A stretch of 64,000 nt of DNA from assembly GCA_016721315.1 (NCBI GenBank), contig JADKIL010000020.1, forward strand, positions 121,669 to 185,668, in the 5' to 3' direction. Of the stretch, positions 1-7,578 are shown in pieces; the stretch's first letter is position 1; the number at the start of each line of letters is the position of its first letter. Below the pieces are notes generated by a model. The model was not told where the DNA came from. It made no database searches and was given only the letters and a program-made list of their open reading frames with translations. Source of the DNA: Candidatus Villigracilis vicinus (GTDB lineage Bacteria > Chloroflexota > Anaerolineae > Anaerolineales > Villigracilaceae). Position numbers and translations under genes: made by a program.

Positions 1-6
1 GGCACT

Positions 7-1092
7 ATGTACATTGGAATTCCAAAAGAAAGCAGACCGTACGAGTATCGTGTGGGTCTTTCCCCGGCTGGAGTGGAGATCCTGTCCCAGAACGGGCATC
101 AGATCTTCGTCGAGCATGAAGCGGGTGTTGGGGCTGGCTTTACGGATCTGGATTACGAAAAGGCCGGAGCGCGCATCGCATTTTCCGCAGAGGAAGTCTT
201 TGGACGTGCCGATCTGTTATTGAAGATCTCACGCCCCATTAAGCAGGAAGTGGAGTGGCTGAAGGATGGTTCCACGATTGCCGGTTTGCTGCACCTCGCA
301 TCCAGTTCGCAGGATCAGATCGACCTGCTGCTGGAGAAGAAAGTAACCGCGCTTGCCTACGAACAGATCGTGGACGCGAATGGGAACCTTCCTGTTCTGC
401 GCCCGTTCAGTTTGATTTGCGGTGCGATGGCAGCTCAGATCGTTGCCCGTCATTTGCAGAACAATCGCGGCGGCAAGGGCATTTTGCTCAGTGGCCTGCC
501 CGGCGTACCGCCCGCGGAAGTCGTCATCATCGGCGGCGGTGCAGTCGGTTTTTCCGCCATGCAGTCCATGATCGGCGCCGGTGCGCATGTGACTGTTATT
601 GACAAGAGTATGGCTGTGTTGGAGCGGATCGCGGAGAAATATCCGCGTGTGGTCACCATGATCTCCACCAAGCGAAATATTGAACGTGCCACCGCTTTTG
701 CGGATGTTGTGGTTGGCGCGGTACTTGTCAGCGGACAGCGCGCTCCAATTGTAGTGACGCGTGATATGGTGAAAGCCATGAGGCCGCGTTCCGTCATTCT
801 CGATGTGAGCATTGATCAGGGTGGCTGCGTGGAAACATCCCGCCCGACAACCCATGACCATCCTACATTTGTGGAAGAAGGCGTTGTGCATTATTGTGTG
901 CCGAATATCCCTGGCGTGGTTGCGCGTACAGCCAGTCACGTGTTTTTGAATGCCGCCATCCTTTATATTATGGAAGTTGCGAATAAAGGTGTGGACCAAG
1001 CCATGAAAGACAATCCATCCATCGAAGCAGCCATCAATACCTACAATGGCAAGTTGCTGCATCTTGAACGTTTGGGCGCGCAGGAGCAATAA
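7..1092 (+). CDS. ald: Alanine dehydrogenase
   Basis: This 361-residue protein matches the NAD-dependent L-alanine dehydrogenase family (L-alanine + NAD+ to pyruvate, ammonium and NADH, in the cytoplasm) over its whole length. It opens with the family signature MYIGIPKES followed by ENRV-like 'EYRVGLSPAG'. The Rossmann segment has VVIIGGGAVG near residue 173 and an acidic residue ending the second strand (VTVIDKS). The C-terminal 'HYCVPNIPGVVARTAS' is also typical. The usual family length is 360-375, so it is complete. The next gene starts 2 nt after its stop, implying co-transcription and coupling. Only 6 nt of upstream sequence are in the window, so promoter and any earlier operon genes cannot be seen. 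Confidence 0.93.
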   Translation: MYIGIPKESRPYEYRVGLSPAGVEILSQNGHQIFVEHEAGVGAGFTDLDYEKAGARIAFSAEEVFGRADLLLKISRPIKQEVEWLKDGSTIAGLLHLASSSQDQIDLLLEKKVTALAYEQIVDANGNLPVLRPFSLICGAMAAQIVARHLQNNRGGKGILLSGLPGVPPAEVVIIGGGAVGFSAMQSMIGAGAHVTVIDKSMAVLERIAEKYPRVVTMISTKRNIERATAFADVVVGAVLVSGQRAPIVVTRDMVKAMRPRSVILDVSIDQGGCVETSRPTTHDHPTFVEEGVVHYCVPNIPGVVARTASHVFLNAAILYIMEVANKGVDQAMKDNPSIEAAINTYNGKLLHLERLGAQEQ

Positions 1093-1093
1093 G

Positions 1094-2404
1094 ATGACCG
1101 CAGCAAGTATTTATCAATCACGTGTGACGACCGCCGAGGAGGCGGTTAAGGTAATCAAGTCAGGAAACCGCGTCTTTCTTACTGGAAACGTGTCTGTCCC
1201 TCAAAAGCTTTTGGCTGCGCTCGTGCAGCATGCTCCCAATGTCAACGACGTTGAGATTTGCCAGGCGTTGACGGTTGGCTCTGCTGATTACGTCGGCCCT
1301 GAAATGGAAGGTCACCTGCGCGTGAATTCCATGTTTATCAGTGCCAACATCCGCAAGGCGGTGCAGGAAGGCCGCGCTGACTTTACGCCGGTATTGCTTT
1401 CTGAATTTCCTCTGCTGTTCAAGCGCGGCGTTCTGCCAATCGATGTTGCCGTCATTCACGTCTCCACACCGGATGAACATGGCTTTTGCAGTCTCGGAGT
1501 GGAAGTCGGTTTAACCAAGTCTGCTGCTGAATCAGCAAAGATCATCATCGCCGAAGTGAATGACAAGATGCCGCGTACTCTGGGCGATTCCTTCATTCAC
1601 GTCAGCCGTCTGACACATATCGTGCCGGTCAATTATCCGATCCCCGAACACAGAATGGCCGCCGAAGGTGACTCAGAGATCGTCCAAAAGATCGCAGGTC
1701 ATGTTGCTTCATTGATCCCCGATGGCGCGACCATGCAGCTTGGCATCGGTTCCATTCCTGATGCTGTTTTGAAATTCCTTTCCGATAAAAAAGATCTTGG
1801 CATTCATACCGAGCTGTTCTCGGATGGTGTCATTGAACTTGTCAATAAAGGCGTGCTTACCAATGCGCGCAAGTCTCTGCACCCGGGCAAGATCGTTGCT
1901 GGCTTTATTCTCGGCACAAAAAACCTGTACGAGTGGGTGAACGATAACCCGATGGTGGAAATGCACCCAACCGAATATGTGAACGATCCCTTTATCATTG
2001 CCCAAAATGACCGCATGGTGGCAGTCAATTCCGCCATTGAAGTTGACCTCACCGGCCAGGTCTGCGCCGACAGCATTGGACCAAAACTCTTTAGCGGCGT
2101 CGGCGGCCAGCTGGACTTCATCTATGGCGCGTCCCGTTCCAAGGGCGGCGTGCCGATCATTGCATTGCCAAGCGTTGCAAACCTAAAAGATGGCACCAAG
2201 CTGAGCAAGATCACTGCCATGCTCAAGCCCGGCGCGGGTGTGGTAACCAGCCGTAATCATGTTCGATTTGTGGTTACCGAACATGGCATAGCTGATCTGT
2301 ATGGCAAGACCATCCGCCAGCGCGCGCAGGCATTGATCAAAGTTGCGGACCCGCAATTTCAGGAAGAATTGCAGCGACAGGCAAAGGAACTCCATTACGC
2401 ATAG
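1094..2404 (+). CDS. Acetyl-CoA hydrolase / 4-hydroxybutyrate CoA-transferase family protein
   Basis: The 436-residue protein belongs to the acetyl-CoA hydrolase/transferase family (cat1/cat2/AbfT type), which moves CoA between short-chain acids. The family signatures are present: a glycine-rich 'MQLGIGSIPDAV', the 'HTELFSDGVIELV' segment carrying the expected catalytic glutamate, 'GVGGQLDFIYGA', and 'TEHGIADLYGKTIRQRA' near the C-terminus. The ATG at 1094 was preferred over an upstream ATG at 1046 because the latter lies inside ald and the family begins at this point. It directly follows ald and ends at a strong terminator, so the two form an operon; together they could link alanine to acyl-CoA fermentation. 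The exact acid substrate (acetate, butyrate, 4-hydroxybutyrate, propionate) cannot be told from sequence. Confidence 0.88.
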   Translation: MTAASIYQSRVTTAEEAVKVIKSGNRVFLTGNVSVPQKLLAALVQHAPNVNDVEICQALTVGSADYVGPEMEGHLRVNSMFISANIRKAVQEGRADFTPVLLSEFPLLFKRGVLPIDVAVIHVSTPDEHGFCSLGVEVGLTKSAAESAKIIIAEVNDKMPRTLGDSFIHVSRLTHIVPVNYPIPEHRMAAEGDSEIVQKIAGHVASLIPDGATMQLGIGSIPDAVLKFLSDKKDLGIHTELFSDGVIELVNKGVLTNARKSLHPGKIVAGFILGTKNLYEWVNDNPMVEMHPTEYVNDPFIIAQNDRMVAVNSAIEVDLTGQVCADSIGPKLFSGVGGQLDFIYGASRSKGGVPIIALPSVANLKDGTKLSKITAMLKPGAGVVTSRNHVRFVVTEHGIADLYGKTIRQRAQALIKVADPQFQEELQRQAKELHYA

Positions 2405-2425
2405 TGTGACGAATCCGAAGTAGCC

Positions 2426-2466
2426 AAAGCGCCGCGGAGTTTGAACTCGTAACTCCGCGGCGCTTT
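2426..2466 (+). terminator. Rho-independent-like hairpin after the ald operon
   Basis: A perfect 16-bp GC-rich stem (2426-2441 with 2451-2466) encloses a 9-nt loop. The T-tract is short (the stem ends in TTT, then GATTGTT). It lies 22 nt after the CoA-transferase stop. Confidence 0.8.
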
Positions 2467-2574
2467 GATTGTTAACTTGATGATAAACTCTCCACCTTGA
2501 CACCAATCCGTTTTTTACCTATTATCAGAGCGTTTTGGGATGAAGCCGTTTAGAGTGGGGGAGGCTTTATATCA

Positions 2575-2589
2575 TGTCCGTACCGGACA
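2575..2589. promoter_or_regulatory. 15-bp perfect palindrome in the pyk leader
   Basis: TGTCCG-TAC-CGGACA is a perfect 6-3-6 inverted repeat 33 nt before the pyk start codon. AT-rich promoter-like sequence (TTTATATC) lies just upstream. It has the form of a dimeric repressor operator, but no regulator gene is nearby and the assignment is inference. Confidence 0.35.
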
Positions 2590-2622
2590 AACTAATTTAT
2601 AGATTTGAAGGAATAATACATA

Positions 2623-4101
2623 ATGCGTAGAGCAAAGATCGTCGCAACCATTGGCCCCGCGTCAGATTCTGAACAGGCGCTGGAAGCCATTATCAAAGCG
2701 GGAATGAACGTTGCCCGTCTTAATTTTTCCCACGGAACTCATGAACAACATGCTTTGCGTGTAGCCGCAATTCGCGCTGTCTCCAAAAGATTGGCCATGC
2801 CTGTCGGTATCCTGCAGGATTTGCAAGGACCCAAGATCCGCGTTGGCAGGCTGGCGGTGCCTCTTCAGCTTTCCGTTGGTGAAGAGGTTTGTTTGTATGC
2901 CACAAAAGATGAAGCGCCAAAAACAGATAATCAGCTTCTTCCCGTCGATTTCCGTGAACTCTTTGATTCTGTTCAAGCGGGTGACAAACTTCTGCTCGAT
3001 GATGGCCGCCTTGCCTTGCAGGTTACAACTGCCGTGGGGCGAATTGTCCATGCCAAAGTATTGGTGGGTGGGGCGCTGTCCTCGCATAAGGGCATCAACC
3101 TGCCCGGTGTAAAACTTCGCATTGCCGGTTTCACTGAAAAAGATAAAACCGATCTTGCCTTTGGCATTTCCCAGGGTGTGGATGCGGTTGCGATCTCCTT
3201 CGTCCGCAGCGCCGATGATGTAAAAGCTGTCCGCGCTGCCATTGAAGAATTTTCCGTTGGCAAGCGTGCTCCCATGTTGATCGCAAAGCTTGAAAAGCCA
3301 GAGGCCTTGACAGAGCTGGAAGCGATCCTCGATGTGGTTGACGGCGTGATGGTTGCCCGCGGCGATCTCGGCGTGGAACTTCCGCCAGAACGCGTGCCAC
3401 CTTTGCAGAAGTTGATCATCCGTGAGGCGAATGCCCGCGCAAAACTGGTCATCACCGCCACGCAAATGCTCGAGTCGATGATCTTGAATCCGTTGCCGAC
3501 CCGCGCCGAAGCATCCGACATTGCCAACGCCATCTTCGACGGCACAGATGCCGTTATGCTATCTGCCGAAACCGCTTCGGGTGAATACCCAAGTGAAGCG
3601 GTCGCCATGATGTCTCGCATTGTCAAAGAAGCCGAGTCTCATTTTATGGAGTGGGGAAGCCGTCAGGACGGCAAGGCAGGTTTAGGCGCGAGTGATGCGG
3701 CGTCCATGGCGCGTGCGGCGAATTCACTCGCCAAAGACCCCGAGGTGCGCGCGGTTTCCGTCTTTACCATGCAGGGGCGCTCCGCTTGGTTGATGTCCAA
3801 GGCGCGCCCGTCAAAGCGCATCCTCGCTTTCACACCAGACCCCGATACGTTCAATCAGCTTGCCTTTTTATGGGGCGTGCAGCCGCATCTAATCAAGTTT
3901 GCCGATACCTTGGATGATATGCTTTCTGATGTCGATGCCGCTTTATTGAAGTCAGGTATTGAGTCAGGCCAGCAGGTGGTGTTGATCTGTGGGTATCCCA
4001 TCGGCGAGAAACGCCCGCCCAACATGGCCTTACTTCACACGGTTGGAAGTGAAGCAACGGTAAGTCTTGCACGTAAACTTGCTGAAAATAATGTGAAGTA
4101 G
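2623..4101 (+). CDS. pyk: Pyruvate kinase
   Basis: The 492-residue protein converts phosphoenolpyruvate and ADP to pyruvate and ATP, the last step of glycolysis. The N-terminus 'RRAKIVATIGPAS' and 'MNVARLNFSHG' are the canonical start of the A domain. The B domain follows, and 'MVARGDLGVELPPERVP' (metal and phosphate binding) and 'VITATQMLESM' are intact. The length includes the usual C-terminal allosteric domain (about residues 350-492), so this is a full bacterial type. A purine-rich ribosome site (GAAGGA) lies about 10 nt before the ATG. It stands alone between two terminators. Confidence 0.96.
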   Translation: MRRAKIVATIGPASDSEQALEAIIKAGMNVARLNFSHGTHEQHALRVAAIRAVSKRLAMPVGILQDLQGPKIRVGRLAVPLQLSVGEEVCLYATKDEAPKTDNQLLPVDFRELFDSVQAGDKLLLDDGRLALQVTTAVGRIVHAKVLVGGALSSHKGINLPGVKLRIAGFTEKDKTDLAFGISQGVDAVAISFVRSADDVKAVRAAIEEFSVGKRAPMLIAKLEKPEALTELEAILDVVDGVMVARGDLGVELPPERVPPLQKLIIREANARAKLVITATQMLESMILNPLPTRAEASDIANAIFDGTDAVMLSAETASGEYPSEAVAMMSRIVKEAESHFMEWGSRQDGKAGLGASDAASMARAANSLAKDPEVRAVSVFTMQGRSAWLMSKARPSKRILAFTPDPDTFNQLAFLWGVQPHLIKFADTLDDMLSDVDAALLKSGIESGQQVVLICGYPIGEKRPPNMALLHTVGSEATVSLARKLAENNVK

Positions 4102-4151
4102 GATAAAGTCCCCGCCCGCTTCTTTCTTAACTGCTAATTGATCCTAACCAT

Positions 4152-4187
4152 AAAGAGACAGCCACCTTTTAGTGTGGCTGTCTCTTT
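4152..4187. terminator. Bidirectional terminator between pyk and the EamA permease
   Basis: A perfect 14-bp stem (4152-4165 with 4174-4187) has an 8-nt loop and A-rich/T-rich edges on both sides. It sits between the convergent ends of pyk (4101, plus strand) and the permease gene (4191, minus strand). Confidence 0.85.
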
Positions 4188-4190
4188 GAT

Positions 4191-5081
4191 TTATTCCCTT
4201 GTCGCGATCAAAATCCCAATGCTGATCAATGTCCCACCTGCAAGAAATAGCGGCGTGATTTTTTCAGCGAGGAAAAACCAACCGAGCAGCGTACCAACTA
4301 CCGGCTGGGCAAAGAACGTCAATGATGCTACAGCGGCGGGTAATTCAGCGAAGGCGTAATTCCAAAGGAACATCGCAATAGCCGTGGAGATGATCCCCAA
4401 AAACAGCAGCCCGCCGATAATCCATGGGGTGATCGTGCCAATGCCCTGCGTGTTGACTTCCCAAATCCCCAGCGCAATGCTCGAAGGCACGCCACCCAAT
4501 AGCATGATCGTGCTGGATGTCAGCAAATCCATCGATTGGCTGACTTTGCGGACGAGCACGGAATACAGCGCCCATGTCAGCGCCGCCGCGAGCAGACTCA
4601 TGTTGCCCCAAAATAGGGACGGTGAAAGTTCCGCATTGCGCGGGTCGATCACAGCCAGCACGCCGAGCGTGGAGATTACTAATGCAATGATGCGCCGCGG
4701 CGTGGATTTTTCACCGAGCAAAAACGGCGCGAAAATCAAAACAAAAGCTGGCGTAGCTGAGGTGACGAGCGATCCATTGGATGCCGTGGAGAGTTTTGTG
4801 CCCACGAATTGAAAGCCGAGCGAGATCCCATAACCCACAAAGCCGACGAGAAAACTTTTCCAAAAGAATTCTTTGGTGAGGACCAGTTTTGTTCCTGCCC
4901 GCTTGTTGCGGAAATAAATGACAATGCCTAAAACAATTGCGCCCATGATTAGGCGCAGGGTGAGCAATGAAAAAGGCGGTATGACTTCCAGCACCACCTT
5001 GCTGACCACATACATGCCTCCCCAAATCGCCGCCGCGCCAAGACCTGAAATCAAACCTGCAAATGCGTGATGTTTATGCAT
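4191..5081 (-). CDS. EamA/DMT-family permease
   Basis: The 296-residue hydrophobic protein has about ten predicted membrane segments arranged as two repeated EamA halves, the drug/metabolite transporter layout. The first half starts 'GLGAAAIWGGMYVVSK' and the second 'LLAAALTWALYSVLVRK'; the loop 'ALITWALYSV'-like tryptophan and 'FLGIISTAIAMFLWNYAF' are typical. These proteins usually export amino acids, nucleosides or other metabolites across the inner membrane; the substrate is unknown. It lies downstream of glnS but a hairpin separates them, so it may have its own weak promoter or depend on read-through. Confidence 0.85.
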   Translation of the reverse strand: MHKHHAFAGLISGLGAAAIWGGMYVVSKVVLEVIPPFSLLTLRLIMGAIVLGIVIYFRNKRAGTKLVLTKEFFWKSFLVGFVGYGISLGFQFVGTKLSTASNGSLVTSATPAFVLIFAPFLLGEKSTPRRIIALVISTLGVLAVIDPRNAELSPSLFWGNMSLLAAALTWALYSVLVRKVSQSMDLLTSSTIMLLGGVPSSIALGIWEVNTQGIGTITPWIIGGLLFLGIISTAIAMFLWNYAFAELPAAVASLTFFAQPVVGTLLGWFFLAEKITPLFLAGGTLISIGILIATRE

Positions 5082-5103
5082 GGATTATTCCTAATAAAGA
5101 AAT

Positions 5104-5165
5104 AGACCCTAAAGGTTTTCCTGCCGACCAGGTGGTATGGGTAGGTGGAAAAACCTTTAGGGTCT
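5104..5165 (-). terminator. Hairpin after glnS
   Basis: A 16-bp perfect outer stem (5104-5119 with 5150-5165) with a further partial stem in its 30-nt loop lies 16 nt past the glnS stop. On the minus strand it is followed by an AT-rich stretch (ATTTCTTTATT), fitting a terminator. Confidence 0.7.
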
Positions 5166-5181
5166 TGTTTTGAAGTGAATA

Positions 5182-6864
5182 CTACTTGCCGCCCTTTTTC
5201 TCCAGCTTTGCCCACGCATCCTTCAAATTGACTGTTAGATTGAAGACAGGTTTCTCAGGCGTGGTATCTTTGTCTGCGCAGAAGTAGCCGAGGCGCTCGA
5301 ACTGATAACGTGAACCAGCTTCCGGCGCGGCGAGATGCGATTCCACATAGCCAGTCAGAACCTGTAGAGAGTTAGGGTTGATGCAGGAGAGAAATCCCTC
5401 GTCGCCTTCCTCGGGGTCTTCCTTGGTGAAGAGACGGTCGTACATGCGGATCTCCGCTTCCTTGGCATGCGCCGCAGAAACCCAATGGATCGTGGATTTC
5501 ACCTTGCGTCCATCGGCAGAATCTCCGCCGCGCGTGGTCGGGTCATACGTCGCATGGACTTCCACCACCTCGCCCTTGTCATCCTTCACCACATGCGTGC
5601 ATTTGATGAAATACGCGTAGCGCAAGCGGACTTCGTTGCCGGGAAAGAGACGATAATACTTTGGCGGCGGAGTCTCGCGGAAATCATCCTGCTCGATGTA
5701 GATCACCTTTGAAAATGGAACTTTGCGCGTGCCAGCATTCGGGTCTTCGGGGTTGTTGATCGCTTCCATTTCCTCAGATTCGCCATCGGGATAATTATCG
5801 ATGACTACCTTCAGTGGCTTGATGACCGCCATGCGGCGCAATGAAGTCTTATTCAAGTCTTCGCGCACACAGGCTTCGAGCAGCGATACATCGCTGATGC
5901 TGTAATTTTTCGCAACACCTACGCGGCGGATAAAATCATGGATCGCATCGGCGGTATAGCCGCGGCGGCGCATGGCGCGCAACGTAGGCATGCGCGGGTC
6001 GTCCCAGCCGGTGACAAGTTTTCCTTCAACCAAACGGCGCAGTTTGCGTTTGCTCATCACGGTGTAGGTCAGGTTCAAGCGCGCAAACTCGATCTGGCGC
6101 GGTTTGAAAACGCCCAACGCTTCAGGGAACCATTCATAAAGCGGGCGATGATTTTCATATTCCAGCGAACACAACGAATGGGTGATACCTTCCATCGAGT
6201 CGTTCTGTCCGTGCGCCCAATCGTACATCGGATAAATTTTCCATGCTGAACCCGTGCGGTGATGCGCAGGTTCATGGATAATGCGGTACATGGCTGGGTC
6301 ACGCATGGTGATGTTTGGATGCGACATGTCGATCTTTGCACGTAGAATGCGTGAGCCATCGGGGAACTCGCCGTTCTTCATGCGTTCAAGCAGGTCCAAA
6401 TTCTCTTCCACAGAGCGGTCGCGGAACGGGGAGTTTTTTCCAGCTTCGGTTAATGTCCCTCGATTGGCACTCACCTGTTCGGGAGTCTGATCGTCAACAT
6501 AGGCCAGTCCCTTTTTCACCAGCTGAACCGCCCAGTCATAAAGCAGCCCAAAATAATCCGAAGCATAGGTGACCTTTACCCATTTAATTCCAAGCCAGCG
6601 CGCATCATCCATGATGGCATCCACGAATTCCGTCTCTTCCTTCGCGGGGTTTGTGTCGTCAAAGCGCAAGATCAGCTCGCCGTTATTTTCCTTCGCAATT
6701 AGATAGTCGATCATGAACGCCTTCACATGGCCGATGTGCAAATATCCGTTCGGCTCAGGTGGCAGGCGTGTGCGGACAGTTTGGAAACGTCCGCTTTTTA
6801 AATCTTCCGCAACAGCTTCACGGATAAAATCACTTGGCTTATTGATGGTTTCTTCGTCACTCAT
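5182..6864 (-). CDS. glnS: Glutaminyl-tRNA synthetase
   Basis: The 560-residue class I synthetase charges tRNA-Gln with glutamine. It has the HIGH motif in 'PPEPNGYLHIGH' near residue 44 and the KMSKS equivalent in 'TVMSKRKLRRL' near residue 275. The catalytic core and C-terminal anticodon-binding barrels align with E. coli GlnS (554 residues) throughout. The ATG at 6864 ('MSDEETINKPSDFIRE') was chosen over a TTG 60 nt upstream because the E. coli protein begins at the same point (MSEAEARPTNFIRQ). Many bacteria lack GlnRS and amidate Glu-tRNA-Gln instead; its presence here next to a tRNA-Gln gene is notable. Confidence 0.96.
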   Translation of the reverse strand: MSDEETINKPSDFIREAVAEDLKSGRFQTVRTRLPPEPNGYLHIGHVKAFMIDYLIAKENNGELILRFDDTNPAKEETEFVDAIMDDARWLGIKWVKVTYASDYFGLLYDWAVQLVKKGLAYVDDQTPEQVSANRGTLTEAGKNSPFRDRSVEENLDLLERMKNGEFPDGSRILRAKIDMSHPNITMRDPAMYRIIHEPAHHRTGSAWKIYPMYDWAHGQNDSMEGITHSLCSLEYENHRPLYEWFPEALGVFKPRQIEFARLNLTYTVMSKRKLRRLVEGKLVTGWDDPRMPTLRAMRRRGYTADAIHDFIRRVGVAKNYSISDVSLLEACVREDLNKTSLRRMAVIKPLKVVIDNYPDGESEEMEAINNPEDPNAGTRKVPFSKVIYIEQDDFRETPPPKYYRLFPGNEVRLRYAYFIKCTHVVKDDKGEVVEVHATYDPTTRGGDSADGRKVKSTIHWVSAAHAKEAEIRMYDRLFTKEDPEEGDEGFLSCINPNSLQVLTGYVESHLAAPEAGSRYQFERLGYFCADKDTTPEKPVFNLTVNLKDAWAKLEKKGGK

Positions 6865-7003
6865 GGGATTTGCCTTTACGCTGAATTTCAGGGGATGTGA
6901 AACCGCCTCACGCTTAACTGTCAACTGCCACGCTAAAGAGACGCATTCCCCACCCTGATTGTTTTTTTATTGATTGCGTCAATTATAACAAACTTGATTC
7001 ATG

Positions 7004-7021
7004 TATAATCGGGCTTGGAGG
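7004..7021 (+). promoter_or_regulatory. -10 box and ribosome site of the 113-residue membrane protein gene
   Basis: A consensus TATAAT at 7004-7009 is followed by GGAGG at 7017-7021 and an ATG at 7026. The implied 5' leader is only about 10 nt. No convincing -35 box is seen at 17 nt. Confidence 0.5.
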
Positions 7022-7025
7022 AATT

Positions 7026-7367
7026 ATGACCGAATCTACTGAAAACCGCACGGGCTTTTTAGCCACATATTTTGACCGTGACGCTGTCATCAAGATCGCG
7101 CGAACGGCTGGCATCCTTGCATGGGTTGTTCTCGGGATTTACGTTATCACCACAGTAATCTCTGTTGGGCAATTCCTGCTTCAATTTGTAACTGGAGTAT
7201 ATTATCAAAAGGGGATGTCAATTTTTGACGTGGCGGGTTATTTCATACCGTATTTTCTCCAACCCATTCCTGGCATTGTCTATTTCATCGGTTTGAAATT
7301 TGCTGAATACGGTCTGCTTATTCTATTGGATATTGAAGATAATACCCGGCGTGCCGCACGAAAATAG
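7026..7367 (+). CDS. Small membrane protein of unknown function
   Basis: The 113-residue protein has two or three hydrophobic segments: roughly residues 25-48 ('ILAWVVLGIYVITTVISVGQ') and 68-100 ('GYFIPYFLQPIPGIVYFIGL'). The cytoplasmic tails are charged. I do not recognise a family. A consensus TATAAT and a clean GGAGG ribosome site give good support for expression. It is transcribed away from glnS and toward tRNA-Gln, about 50 bp before that gene, so it may share a transcript with the tRNA. Confidence 0.75.
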   Translation: MTESTENRTGFLATYFDRDAVIKIARTAGILAWVVLGIYVITTVISVGQFLLQFVTGVYYQKGMSIFDVAGYFIPYFLQPIPGIVYFIGLKFAEYGLLILLDIEDNTRRAARK

Positions 7368-7415
7368 CCTTGCCTCATCTCGGCTGGCGTGATAAAATAT
7401 CGCCCGCTCGAGTAT

Positions 7416-7486
7416 TGGGGAATCGTACAACGGCAGTACACATCCCTCTGGAGGATGGTATCTTGGTTCGAATCCAGGTTCCCCAG
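7416..7486 (+). tRNA. tRNA-Gln (anticodon CTG)
   Basis: The cloverleaf closes: acceptor TGGGGAA (7416-7422) pairs with TTCCCCA (7479-7485), and the anticodon stem CATCC/GGATG (7441-7445, 7453-7457) encloses a 7-nt loop with CTG at 7448-7450. GGTTCGAATCC gives the T arm. The weak U1-A72 pair and G73 discriminator are the known GlnRS identity elements. CCA is not encoded. It lies about 550 bp from glnS. Confidence 0.95.
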
Positions 7487-7488
7487 CT

Positions 7489-7512
7489 AAACCCACTAGA
7501 AATAGTGGGTTT
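7489..7512 (+). terminator. Terminator after tRNA-Gln
   Basis: A 10-bp stem AAACCCACTA/TAGTGGGTTT with a GAAA tetraloop is followed by TT and more T-rich sequence (TTGCTTTTTG), starting 2 nt after the tRNA. Confidence 0.9.
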
Positions 7513-7534
7513 TTGCTTTTTGTGTACGGTTATT

Positions 7535-7570
7535 CTCGCTCCATCGGGGGCTTAGCCCCGATGGAGCGAG
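7535..7570. repeat. GC-rich hairpin with GGGG-GCTTAG-CCCC core
   Basis: A perfect 15-bp stem (7535-7549 with 7556-7570) encloses the loop GCTTAG and is followed by TTTTT on the plus strand. It sits between tRNA-Gln and the end of carB and could terminate either. The same core and loop recur at 28953-28980 on a different outer stem. Confidence 0.6.
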
Positions 7571-7578
7571 TTTTTCAA

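Noticed and set aside
229..1089. Long minus-strand open frame opposite alanine dehydrogenase
   Set aside because: It lies wholly inside a well-conserved gene; its composition (rich in His, Arg, Cys) is typical of an antisense shadow.
7370..7555. Short frame spanning tRNA-Gln
   Set aside because: It runs through the tRNA and its terminator.
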